A stretch of 64,000 nucleotides of DNA from an uncultured Oscillospiraceae bacterium (GTDB taxonomy: Bacteria; Bacillota; Clostridia; Oscillospirales; Oscillospiraceae), in the NCBI GenBank assembly GCA_910583885.1, contig CAJUAC010000007.1:1-64000 (forward strand), given 5' to 3'. Positions 41,010 to 49,193 of this stretch are shown here, in pieces. Made by a program: the position numbers and the translations under genes. The first letter of the stretch is position 1. The number at the start of each line of letters is the position of its first letter. The notes under the pieces are model-generated. The model searched no databases. It was not told where the DNA came from and saw only the letters and a list, made by a program, of their open reading frames with translations.

Positions 41010-43760
41010 ATGAAGAAACTATGGAAAAATGGCGTCGCCACGCTGCTTGCGCTGGTGATGATGCTCTCATGGGTCCCAGCGGCCCGGGCAGTGGACATCA
41101 AGTGTCCTACCGCTGGTTGCACAGGCAGCAGCGTAGATATCGTTGCAGTCCCTGTCGCGGTAGCCACCTGCTTTGTCAAGGGCGAGATTGAGTATACCTG
41201 TAATATTTGCAAGGCAAAGTGGCGTGTTGAGACTGGTATTGACTCTAAAAATCACGAATACAAATACAGAGACAATGGAGACGGAACCCATAGTGGTGAA
41301 TGCCCTCATGACGATGCAAAGATTATCAATGAGAAGCATGTGATGAAAGACGGCCGCTGCACGGTGTGCATGTCCGTGGACTACTCCCAGGCGAAGATCA
41401 CCATGCCGGAGAACCCGGAGGTCTATGTCGCCCTCAACAGCGCCGATTATGAACTGTCCCTGGGCGAGGTGCGTCTGTCCATTGGACAGGCTGACATCAC
41501 CAGCGACTATAACCTGACCTACAGCTGGTACTACCAGGGCGCCCAGGTACACACCGGCGACAGCTACCCCCTGCCCGCCACCATCACCAATACGGAAGGG
41601 GACTACAAATTCGTCTGCTTTTTGATGGCTGTGCCCAAGAGCAGCCTGACCACCCAGCCCATCAGCGCATCCTGCACCGTAACTGTCCGGGTGCGCAACC
41701 TGCTCACCGCCCATGCCACAGTCAGCAAGGATGACACCTATATTTCTATGGGCGATGTGGACAACTGGTCCACCCAGTCCGTAGAGGAGCAGATCTACAA
41801 GGCAGCCTATGACGCCGGTACCGGCATCCCCCAGTATGTCGTCTTCGGGACCAAGCCCGTGTCCAAGGTGGGCAACCTGGAAGTGGACAGCAACACCCGC
41901 TATTACTTCGACAGAGGGGTGAGCGATTTAGGTAACGTGCGCTTCCGCCCCAGCAAGGAGGCCACCGGCTCCTATACGATCAATTTCACCGCCTATGACG
42001 ACGACAAGGGCAGCTACCCCGGCGTGCTGACCATCACCGTACAGCAGCAGATGGGGGATCTGGACGTATTCTACACCACCGCCAAGGACTCCCCCGTCAA
42101 GCTGGACGCCCGGGATTTTGAGGACTTCTGGCTGAGCCGCTACAGCCGTGGCATCCTGGAGTATGTGCGCTTTACCAGCCTGCCCAGCACCTATGAGGGC
42201 AGCCTGTATCTGGAATACACCTCCAATGCCCGCCCCGGCACCCGGATCCGGTCCAGGGATTCCTTCTATGTGGCGCCGGGCAACAACCAGTACGGCATTG
42301 ACGACCTCACATTCCTGCCCGGCGTGCGGCAGGGGGAGTATGTTGCCATCCCCTTCGAGGCCTTCGGCACCAATGACCGGGACCGCCAGACCTATCTGGA
42401 CGGGACTCTGTACATCTTTGTCAGCAGCGGTGACGCAGTGGATATCACCCAGCGTGTCGCCGCAGGCGGGACGTACACCTTCAATGAGGCGGATTTCCTG
42501 AGCGTCTACCAGAGCGCCACCGGCAGCAAGACCGGCAACTTCTACATCCAGATCCTGGAGATCCCTGCCAGCGGCACCCTCTACACCAACTACGCCAACG
42601 GCCGGGGCACCCGCCTGACGGAGGCCAACGCTGCCGCCCGCCCCTTCTACTACAGCGGGAAGCGGGGCGACCTCATCAGCAGCATCACCTACCTTCCCGG
42701 TACGGCCACCTCCGACAGCATCCGCTATGTGGCCTATGACCTCCAGGGCAAGCTGCTGTATGTGGGGAAGATGCTCTTCGTGGCCGAGGACCTTTCAGTC
42801 ACCTATTCCTCCACCTCCGCCGGCCTCAACTTCAAGGCCAGCGACTTTGAGGGCCTGATCGGCACCACCGGCAAGCTGACCACCGTGGCTTTCACACCAC
42901 CAAATGCCACCCAGGGCACCCTGTATTACGGCCGCTCTGCCACCTCTGCCGGTACGGCAATCACCAGCGACAGCGTGTGGTACAGCGTATCCACCACCAA
43001 TACCACCGCCAACGCATTGAGCATGAACAATGTCTCCTTTGTGCCCCGGGTGGGCTTCAGCGGCACGGTCAGTATCCCCTTTTCCGCCTATGACGAGCTG
43101 GATAACAAGGTGGGCGGCACGGTGAAGATCACGGTCACTGCCACCACCACCCCGGGAACCAACCCCGGCACCAATCCTGGCATGCCCTCCAACCCCGGCA
43201 CAACAACGCCCCCCACCAACCTGACGGTCTCCTTTACGGACGTGCCCAAGACCACCGCGACCTCCTGGTACTACAACGAGGTGGCCTATCTGGTCAATGC
43301 GGGCGTACTGGGCGGCTATGAGGACAACACCTTCCGCCCCAACGGCGAGGTGACCTATGGCGAAGCCCTGAAAATGATTATGAAGGCTGCGGGCTACGCC
43401 GACCTGGCCCCCACAGATAAGCACTGGGCCAGCGGCTATCTGGCCCGCGCCCAGGCCGACGGCCTGCTGCCCGCAGGTACCGTGGGGCTGGATCGGAAGA
43501 TCAGCCGCTACACCATCGCGGAGATCGCCGCCAAGGCCCTCAAGCTGCCCGCCTCCTCCCGTACGGTGTCTCCCTTCAGCGACATGAGCATGACCGTGAC
43601 CAGCGCGCCCTACGTGCTCTCCCTCGTTGACGCGGGCATCGTCAACGGCACGGCTGACAGCACCGGTGCGGTCAACTACTACGGTGTAAACTCCATCCGC
43701 CGCTGCGAGATGGCTGTCATCATCTACCGCATGAACACCTATCGCTCCGCCCAGGGCTAA
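41010..43760 (+). CDS. Large secreted surface protein with repeated modules and C-terminal SLH domains
   Basis: Cell-surface protein of 916 residues. It has a signal peptide (KKLWKNGVATLLALVMMLSWVPAARA), a cysteine-rich N-terminal part with CxxC pairs (about 30-125), an Ig-like stretch (about 130-225), about four modules of 110-135 residues (about 225-715), a Thr/Pro/Gly linker (TPGTNPGTNPGMPSNPG, about 715-735) and three SLH repeats (about 745-910: FTDVPKTTATSWYYNEVAYLV, GYEDNTFRPNGEVTYGEAL, and later FSDMSMTVTSAPYVLSLV). SLH repeats attach proteins to pyruvylated wall polymers. The modules share patterns such as GTLYxNY and VAYDxxG, like cadherin/Ig folds. A function in adhesion or as an S-layer is inferred. 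AGGAGG precedes the ATG. Confidence 0.9.
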   Translation: MKKLWKNGVATLLALVMMLSWVPAARAVDIKCPTAGCTGSSVDIVAVPVAVATCFVKGEIEYTCNICKAKWRVETGIDSKNHEYKYRDNGDGTHSGECPHDDAKIINEKHVMKDGRCTVCMSVDYSQAKITMPENPEVYVALNSADYELSLGEVRLSIGQADITSDYNLTYSWYYQGAQVHTGDSYPLPATITNTEGDYKFVCFLMAVPKSSLTTQPISASCTVTVRVRNLLTAHATVSKDDTYISMGDVDNWSTQSVEEQIYKAAYDAGTGIPQYVVFGTKPVSKVGNLEVDSNTRYYFDRGVSDLGNVRFRPSKEATGSYTINFTAYDDDKGSYPGVLTITVQQQMGDLDVFYTTAKDSPVKLDARDFEDFWLSRYSRGILEYVRFTSLPSTYEGSLYLEYTSNARPGTRIRSRDSFYVAPGNNQYGIDDLTFLPGVRQGEYVAIPFEAFGTNDRDRQTYLDGTLYIFVSSGDAVDITQRVAAGGTYTFNEADFLSVYQSATGSKTGNFYIQILEIPASGTLYTNYANGRGTRLTEANAAARPFYYSGKRGDLISSITYLPGTATSDSIRYVAYDLQGKLLYVGKMLFVAEDLSVTYSSTSAGLNFKASDFEGLIGTTGKLTTVAFTPPNATQGTLYYGRSATSAGTAITSDSVWYSVSTTNTTANALSMNNVSFVPRVGFSGTVSIPFSAYDELDNKVGGTVKITVTATTTPGTNPGTNPGMPSNPGTTTPPTNLTVSFTDVPKTTATSWYYNEVAYLVNAGVLGGYEDNTFRPNGEVTYGEALKMIMKAAGYADLAPTDKHWASGYLARAQADGLLPAGTVGLDRKISRYTIAEIAAKALKLPASSRTVSPFSDMSMTVTSAPYVLSLVDAGIVNGTADSTGAVNYYGVNSIRRCEMAVIIYRMNTYRSAQG

Positions 43761-43859
43761 CCTGCGGCACACATCTATCTATGGCGAGCCCCCGGCCAGA
43801 AACATTGGCCGGGGGCTCGCTGCGCCGCAAGGGCTGGGGAATTTGGTAATCGCAGGGGG

Positions 43860-43888
43860 TTGACCAGTTTGGTCAACAGCAGTACGAT
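43860..43888 (+). promoter_or_regulatory. TetR operator and promoter of the ABC exporter operon
   Basis: The perfect inverted repeat TTGACCA-GTT-TGGTCAA (43860..43876) contains the -35 TTGACC (43860..43865); after a 17-base spacer follows -10 TACGAT (43883..43888). The repeat is a typical TetR-family operator, and its position implies autorepression by the first gene. Confidence 0.8.
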
Positions 43889-43910
43889 AGGGAGGAAAGG
43901 GGGGAGCACA

Positions 43911-44531
43911 GTGAACGAAAAATTTTTCTCCCTGCCAAAGGAGCGGAAGGATCTGATCCGCAACAGCGCCATGCTGGAGTTTGGGGAGAATACCTTCAAA
44001 AAGACCAGCGCCGACGCAATCGCCAAGCGGGCGGGGGTATCAAAGGGCCTGCTCTTCCACTACTTCAAGGACAAGCGGGAGCTGTACCTATATCTCTATG
44101 ATTATGCCCTCAATGTCTGCCTGCGCAAGTTCTTTGCCCGGACCTACGCGCTGGCAGAGACGGATTTCTTCGCCCTGTTGGAGCTGGGCCACCAGATCAA
44201 GATGGAGATGGTCCGCCGCCACCCGGGGCTGTTCCGCTTTGTTATGCGCACCTACTATGAGCGGGACAGCGTGCTGACGCCCAAGCTGCGCCGGGGGCTG
44301 GATGATCTGATGGAGCAGGCAACCGAGGAGTTTGTCCGCCGGGTGGACGTGTGGAAATTCAAGGAGGGCGTGGATCCCCGTCAGGTGATCCGGCTGCTGA
44401 CTTTGATGAGCGAGGGGATGCTGGCCCGGACTGGGGCCTCCACGGCCCAGGAGATCGAGGCCCTCTACCAGGAGTATCTGGCCTATGCGGATATGCTCCG
44501 CCGGCATCTTTATAAGGAGGAATATATATGA
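43911..44531 (+). CDS. TetR family transcriptional regulator
   Basis: A 206-residue repressor. The N-terminal HTH is LIRNSAMLEFGENTFKKTSADAIAKRAGVSKGLLFHYFKDKRELY (about 14-58, split here only as a range), the remainder a helical ligand domain. The start is GTG at 43911 with AAGGGGGGAG upstream. It overlaps the ATPase gene by 4 bases, so it likely controls the exporter in response to a compound. The ligand is unknown. Confidence 0.92.
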   Translation: MNEKFFSLPKERKDLIRNSAMLEFGENTFKKTSADAIAKRAGVSKGLLFHYFKDKRELYLYLYDYALNVCLRKFFARTYALAETDFFALLELGHQIKMEMVRRHPGLFRFVMRTYYERDSVLTPKLRRGLDDLMEQATEEFVRRVDVWKFKEGVDPRQVIRLLTLMSEGMLARTGASTAQEIEALYQEYLAYADMLRRHLYKEEYI

Positions 44532-45400
44532 TCCAGACAGAGCGGTTGACCAAGACCTACGGCAAGGCCAGGGGCATCACAGAACTGACCCTGCGGGTGC
44601 CGGAGGGCAGCTGCTACGGATTCATCGGGCCCAACGGCGCGGGGAAATCCACCACCATCCGCACCCTTCTGGGCCTGCTGACGGCGACGTCCGGGTCTGC
44701 CCGGGTGCTGGGGCTGGACTGCTGCCGCCAGCGCACAGCCATCCTGGCCCAGGTGGGCTACATGCCCTCTGAGGCCATGTTCTACCCCAACATGCGGGTG
44801 GAGGAGGTGATCCGTTTCTCCGCCAGCCTGCGCAGGCAGGACTGCCGGGAGGAAGCGGCGGCCCTGTGCCAGGCCCTGGACCTGGATGGGCGCAAGCGGA
44901 TCCGCGAGCTGAGCTTGGGCAACCGGAAAAAGGTATCCATTGTCTGCGCCATGCAGCACCGTCCCAAGCTCTACATCCTGGACGAGCCCACCAGCGGCCT
45001 GGATCCCCTGGCCCAGCGCACCTTCTGGTCCCTGCTGGAGGGGCGGCGGCAGGAGGGGGCCACAATTTTCCTATCCTCCCACATCCTCTCCGAGATCCAG
45101 CGTCAATGTGACCGGGCAGCCATCATCCGGGAGGGCCGCCTGCTCCGGCAGGGCTCTGTAGCGGAGCTGATGGAGGCGGGGACGCGCCGGGTAACACTGC
45201 GGGGCGGGGAGTTGCCGTCCCAGCTGCCTGGGGCAGCGGATCTGCGCCTGGAGGGGGATACGGCCAGCTTCCTCTACAGCGGGAGCGTGGACAGCCTGCT
45301 GGAAGCGCTGCGGGGCAGGCATCTGGCGGACCTGCACATCACAGAACCAGATCTGGAGGAGATTTTCCTCCACTACTATGAGGGAGGGGAAGGGCAATGA
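44528..45400 (+). CDS. ABC exporter ATP-binding protein
   Basis: The 290-residue ATPase has Walker A GPNGAGKSTT (about 35-44), a signature in the form LSLGNRKKVSIVCAM (about 128), Walker B LYILDEPTSGLDPL (about 150), and the H-loop FLSSHILSEI. The LSLGN signature and the C-terminal extension are typical of ATPases of ABC-2 exporters for lipids, drugs or peptides. It overlaps both neighbours by 4 bases (ATGA). Confidence 0.93.
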   Translation: MIQTERLTKTYGKARGITELTLRVPEGSCYGFIGPNGAGKSTTIRTLLGLLTATSGSARVLGLDCCRQRTAILAQVGYMPSEAMFYPNMRVEEVIRFSASLRRQDCREEAAALCQALDLDGRKRIRELSLGNRKKVSIVCAMQHRPKLYILDEPTSGLDPLAQRTFWSLLEGRRQEGATIFLSSHILSEIQRQCDRAAIIREGRLLRQGSVAELMEAGTRRVTLRGGELPSQLPGAADLRLEGDTASFLYSGSVDSLLEALRGRHLADLHITEPDLEEIFLHYYEGGEGQ

Positions 45401-46182
45401 CCATTTTTTGGCGGGAACTGCGAGCCGGTGTGAAAGGCCTGCTGCTCTGGTCCACCGTGGTGGGCGGGCTGCTGGCAGTATGTGTGACGCTCTATCCATC
45501 TATGGCGGACTCCATGGGCGACATGTCTGCCCTGTTTGCGGATATGGGCGGCTTCTCCGCTGCCTTTGGGATGGATACACTGGCATTTGGCTCCCTGATG
45601 GGCTTCTACGGCGTGGAGTGCGGGAACATCCTGGGACTGGGCAGCTCATTTTTTGCCTCCCTCACAGGGATGGGCCTGCTGGCCGGGGAAGAGGGCGGCC
45701 ATACGGCGGAGTTCCTCCTCACCCATCCGGTGGGCCGTGTCCAGGCGGCGGCAGAGAAGCTGGCCGCCATGGCGGCACTGGTTTCCGCGATGCACCTTGT
45801 CTGCTTCGCCTGGGGTGCAGGGACTATCCTGGCTATCGGGGAGGCAGCAGCTTGGGAGGACTTGATCACCTACCACGCAGCCGCCCTCCTGATGAGCCTT
45901 GAGGTTGGAGGGATCTGCTTCGGTCTCTCCGCCCTCCTGCGCCGGAGCAGCTTTGGCCTGGCCATCGGGCTGGCGGCGCTGCTGTACTTCATGGGGCTGG
46001 CGGTCAACCTGGACGTTGGGTTGGATTGGCTGCGGTATATCACGCCCTTCTCCTATGCGGACGCACCCCGCATCTTTGCCGGGGAGCAGGTGGGCAGCTT
46101 CGCTATCACCGGTGTGCTCCTGGGCAGCGCCGGGGCCGCCTCCGGGCTGTGGTGGTACGGCCGCAAGGATATTGCCGCTTAA
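45397..46182 (+). CDS. ABC-2 type exporter permease
   Basis: A 261-residue membrane protein with six hydrophobic segments (first about 17-35; last about 230-250). The GMGLLAGEEGGHTAEFLLTHPVGR segment between TM2 and TM3 is the conserved cytoplasmic coupling region of ABC-2 permeases. Third gene of the TetR-ATPase-permease operon. The cargo is unknown; TetR control suggests a toxic compound. Confidence 0.9.
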   Translation: MTIFWRELRAGVKGLLLWSTVVGGLLAVCVTLYPSMADSMGDMSALFADMGGFSAAFGMDTLAFGSLMGFYGVECGNILGLGSSFFASLTGMGLLAGEEGGHTAEFLLTHPVGRVQAAAEKLAAMAALVSAMHLVCFAWGAGTILAIGEAAAWEDLITYHAAALLMSLEVGGICFGLSALLRRSSFGLAIGLAALLYFMGLAVNLDVGLDWLRYITPFSYADAPRIFAGEQVGSFAITGVLLGSAGAASGLWWYGRKDIAA

Positions 46183-46202
46183 TATCTCTACCAGGGATCA
46201 GA

Positions 46203-46237
46203 AAGCCCCGGGACCAAGATGGTCCCGGGGCTTCGGT
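46203..46237 (+). terminator. Terminator after the ABC exporter operon
   Basis: Arms AAGCCCCGGGACC and GGTCCCGGGGCTT with a 5-base loop, followed by CGGTTATAC. Serves the plus strand; the converging ugpC gene ends 34 bases later. Confidence 0.75.
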
Positions 46238-46270
46238 TATACACTATGTCCTGGGGGTTTGCTGTCCTGA

Positions 46271-47470
46271 TTACAGCAGGCTCTTCTCGTCGGCCTTGCT
46301 GAACAGGTGCATCACATTGCCGCCAAAGGTGATGTTGATCTTGGCGCCGTAGCCAAGGCTCTTCTGCTCACCGGTCAGATCGATGGTGGGCAGGATGATG
46401 ATGGCATCCTTGCCGGCAACATTCACGTGCATATGGATGGTAGCGCCCATCAGCTCAGTGACGTCCACGGTAGCGGACAGGGCGTGGGGGGCGTTGGCCT
46501 CGCACAGCATGATGTGGTCGGGACGGATACCCAAGGTGATGTCCTGGGCGGCAGTGTTCTTGGACTTGAGGACAGACTGCTTATCCTCGGGCAGCTCCAT
46601 GCGCGCACCGGCGACGGTGACATAGTAGCCCTTGGCGTCCTTCTCCAGCTTAGCATCGAAGAAGTTCATCTGGGGCGTGCCGATGAAGCCGGCGACGAAG
46701 AGGTTGGCGGGATGGTCGAACACCTGCTGGGGGGTGCCGATCTGCTGGATGAAGCCGTCACGCATGATGACGATGCGGTCGCCCAGCGTCATGGCCTCGG
46801 TCTGGTCGTGGGTGACGTAGATGAACGTGGTGTTGATCTTCTGACGCAGCTTGATGATCTCTGCGCGCATCTGGTTACGCAGCTTGGCGTCCAGGTTACT
46901 AAGAGGCTCATCCATCAGGAAGACCTTGGGCTCACGGACGATGGCGCGGCCGATGGCGACACGCTGGCGCTGGCCGCCGGACAGGGCCTTGGGCTTGCGG
47001 TCGAGGTACTGGGTGATATCCAGGATCTCAGCAGCCTCCTTGACCTTGCGGTCGATCTCATCCTTGGGAACCTTCTTGAGCTTGAGGGAGAAGGCCATGT
47101 TCTCGTAGACCGTCATGTGGGGATAGAGGGCGTAGCTCTGGAAGACCATGGCAATATCGCGGTCCTTGGGGGCGACATCGTTCATGACCTTGCCGTCAAT
47201 GAGCAGCTGGCCTTCACTGATCTCTTCAAGACCTGCCACCATGCGCAGCGTTGTGGACTTGCCGCAGCCGGAGGGGCCGACCAGCACGATGAACTCCTGG
47301 TCCTTGATATCCAGGTTGAACTGCTGGACAGCAACGACGCCCCGCTCTGTGACCTGGAGGTTGACCTTCTTCTCCTGGACAGGGGCCTCGCCCTTCTTCG
47401 CCTTCTTTTTCTTCTGGTCGCCGCTGTGGGGGTAGATTTTCATGACGTTCTTCAGGGATACAGTTGCCAT
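46271..47470 (-). CDS. ugpC: Sugar ABC transporter ATPase, MsmK/UgpC type
   Basis: ATPase that energises carbohydrate importers. The 399 residues include Walker A GPSGCGKSTT (about 75), signature LSGGQRQR, Walker B VFLMDEPLSNLDAKL, the H-loop YVTHDQTEAM, and C-terminal TOBE/MalK regulatory domains. An insert of about 30 Lys-rich residues (GDQKKKKAKKGEAPVQEKK, about 17-35) separates the first strand from the ABC core, unusual for the family. The start at 47470 has a weak GGAAAG site. No permease or binding protein is adjacent, so it may serve several importers, like MsmK of streptococci. Confidence 0.92.
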   Translation of the reverse strand: MATVSLKNVMKIYPHSGDQKKKKAKKGEAPVQEKKVNLQVTERGVVAVQQFNLDIKDQEFIVLVGPSGCGKSTTLRMVAGLEEISEGQLLIDGKVMNDVAPKDRDIAMVFQSYALYPHMTVYENMAFSLKLKKVPKDEIDRKVKEAAEILDITQYLDRKPKALSGGQRQRVAIGRAIVREPKVFLMDEPLSNLDAKLRNQMRAEIIKLRQKINTTFIYVTHDQTEAMTLGDRIVIMRDGFIQQIGTPQQVFDHPANLFVAGFIGTPQMNFFDAKLEKDAKGYYVTVAGARMELPEDKQSVLKSKNTAAQDITLGIRPDHIMLCEANAPHALSATVDVTELMGATIHMHVNVAGKDAIIILPTIDLTGEQKSLGYGAKINITFGGNVMHLFSKADEKSLL

Positions 47471-47672
47471 CTTTCCAGGCGTTAGTGGGGATGCCTCCGC
47501 AAAACCCACCTCGGCAGAAGCGGAGCGGTGCCGCTTCCCCATTGCGGCAGGTCTCCACACTGCCGCACCGCACGCCTACGCGGGATTCATCCTTTCTTGT
47601 CAGTCTGCCGCGCCATTTTGTGGAGTGGCGGGGCAGCTCGTGATTCAGTACCTGAGCGTCACCACTCAAGCT
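47471..47672 (-). other. Long structured leader of ugpC
   Basis: About 200 transcribed, untranslated bases between the promoter and ugpC. A hairpin GTGCGGCAG...CTGCCGCA and several GC-rich stems can form. I do not recognise a riboswitch class. The divergent aminotransferase promoter lies 110 bases beyond the ugpC promoter. Confidence 0.45.
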
Positions 47673-47678
47673 AAATAT

Positions 47679-47707
47679 AGGATACTGGAAACCAAAGGAA
47701 AAGTCAA
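47679..47707 (-). promoter_or_regulatory. Promoter of ugpC
   Basis: Minus strand: -35 TTGACT (47707..47702), 17-base spacer, -10 TATCCT (47684..47679). Confidence 0.6.
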
Positions 47708-47816
47708 GGCGGGAAGTGAATTTCGGGATTTTGCCGGGAAATACGGCCCTGTTCTGTCTATTCTGCCAAAAGCTGGCCGGCAGCGGGACATCCGCAAAAC
47801 TGCCCCCTCCCGCTCC

Positions 47817-47845
47817 TTGACATCCCGGGCTGGATATACTAAAAT
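47817..47845 (+). promoter_or_regulatory. Promoter of the aminotransferase gene
   Basis: -35 TTGACA (47817..47822), 17-base spacer, -10 TAAAAT (47840..47845). Confidence 0.8.
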
Positions 47846-47935
47846 ATAGGTATCATCAAGGAGGGCGGACGTCCTCTCCCGGCTGGATCTGCGCCTGCTC
47901 CACCTTCCATTTTTGAGAGAAATGAGGAAACGACT

Positions 47936-49132
47936 ATGAAATTTTCCAGCAAGGCGAAAAAGTGCGGGCTTTCCCCCATGCGGAAGTTCCACCCCTATGC
48001 GGTGGCCGCCGAGGCGGCCGGCAAGAAGATCTACCACCTGAACATTGGCCAGCCGGACATTGAGACGCCGCCCCAGTACTTCGAGGCTGTGCGCAATTTC
48101 CATCTGCCGGTCCTGGAGTACGCCCCCTCCCCCGGCCTTCCGGTTCTCATTGAGGCCATCCAGAAGTACTACGACAACCTCAACATGCACTTTGAGAAGG
48201 ACGAGATTCTCATCACCACCGGCGGCAGCGAGGCCCTCCAGATCGTCCTCAACTGCATCCTGGACGACGGCGACGAGATCCTGATCCCCGAGCCCTTCTA
48301 CCCCAACTACAACACCATGGTCAACACCTGCGGGGCAAAGATCCACCCCATCCACACCGCGCCTGCGGAGGGCTACCACTACGCCGACCGGGCCAAGATT
48401 GAGGCGGAGATCAACGAGCATACCCGCGCGATTATGTGTACCAACCCCGGCAACCCCACCGGCTCCGTCCTCACCCCCGAGGAGATGCGCATGATGGTGG
48501 ACATCGCCAAGGAGCACGACCTCTTCATCATTGGCGACGAGGCCTACCGTGAGTTTGTCTATGCCGGCGAGCCCCTCCAGTCCCTGGGCGAGTTTGCCGA
48601 CGCGCCGGAGAATGTTGTCGTCATTGATACCGTCTCCAAGCGCTTCTCCGCCTGCGGCGCCCGGATTGGCTGCATCATCACCCGCAACAAGGAGCTGCTG
48701 AGCGAGGCCATCAAGTTCTGCCAGGCCCGCCTGTCCGTGGCTACCCTGGACCAGATCGCCTCCGCCGCCCTGTATGACGTGGGCCCCGAGTACTTCGCTG
48801 CTGTCCGGGAGGAGTATAAGCTCCGCCGCGACACGGTGGTCGCCAAGCTCAAGGAGATTCCCGGCGTTATCTGCGAGTGCCCCCGCGGCGCGTTCTACCT
48901 GATGGCCGCCCTGCCGGTGGACGACGCAGACGCTTTCCAGAAGTGGCTGCTCACCGACTTTGACGACAACGGCGACACCGTCATGTTTGCCCCCGGCGGC
49001 CCCTTCTATGCAACCCCCGGTAAGGGAGTGAATGAGATCCGCATTGCCTATGTCCTCAAGCAGAAGGACCTCGAGCGGGCCATGGATCTGCTGGCCAAGG
49101 GCATTGAGGCGTACAACAACCGCAGTAAGTAA
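47936..49132 (+). CDS. Pyridoxal phosphate aminotransferase (class I/II, AspC-like)
   Basis: The 398-residue enzyme transfers amino groups between amino and keto acids. It shows YHLNIGQPDIETPP (about 33), the TTGGSEALQIVLNCIL cofactor loop, NPGNPTGSVLTPEEM, DEAYREFVY (about 201), and the PLP lysine in VSKRFSACGARIGC (about 237). The C-terminal MFAPGGPFYATPGKGVNEIRIAYVL contains the substrate Arg. The amino acid specificity (aspartate, aromatic or other) cannot be set. GAGG precedes the start; the gene stands alone. Confidence 0.93.
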   Translation: MKFSSKAKKCGLSPMRKFHPYAVAAEAAGKKIYHLNIGQPDIETPPQYFEAVRNFHLPVLEYAPSPGLPVLIEAIQKYYDNLNMHFEKDEILITTGGSEALQIVLNCILDDGDEILIPEPFYPNYNTMVNTCGAKIHPIHTAPAEGYHYADRAKIEAEINEHTRAIMCTNPGNPTGSVLTPEEMRMMVDIAKEHDLFIIGDEAYREFVYAGEPLQSLGEFADAPENVVVIDTVSKRFSACGARIGCIITRNKELLSEAIKFCQARLSVATLDQIASAALYDVGPEYFAAVREEYKLRRDTVVAKLKEIPGVICECPRGAFYLMAALPVDDADAFQKWLLTDFDDNGDTVMFAPGGPFYATPGKGVNEIRIAYVLKQKDLERAMDLLAKGIEAYNNRSK

Positions 49133-49154
49133 CCGATATCATACGATCCATAGC

Positions 49155-49190
49155 AGGACCCCCGCAGCCTCCGGCTGCGGGGGTCCTGGC
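49155..49190 (+). terminator. Terminator between the aminotransferase and chemotaxis genes
   Basis: Arms AGGACCCCCGCAGC and GCTGCGGGGGTCCT around TCCGG. It serves the plus strand and may also help the converging chemotaxis gene that ends at 49194. Confidence 0.8.
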
Positions 49191-49193
49191 TAT

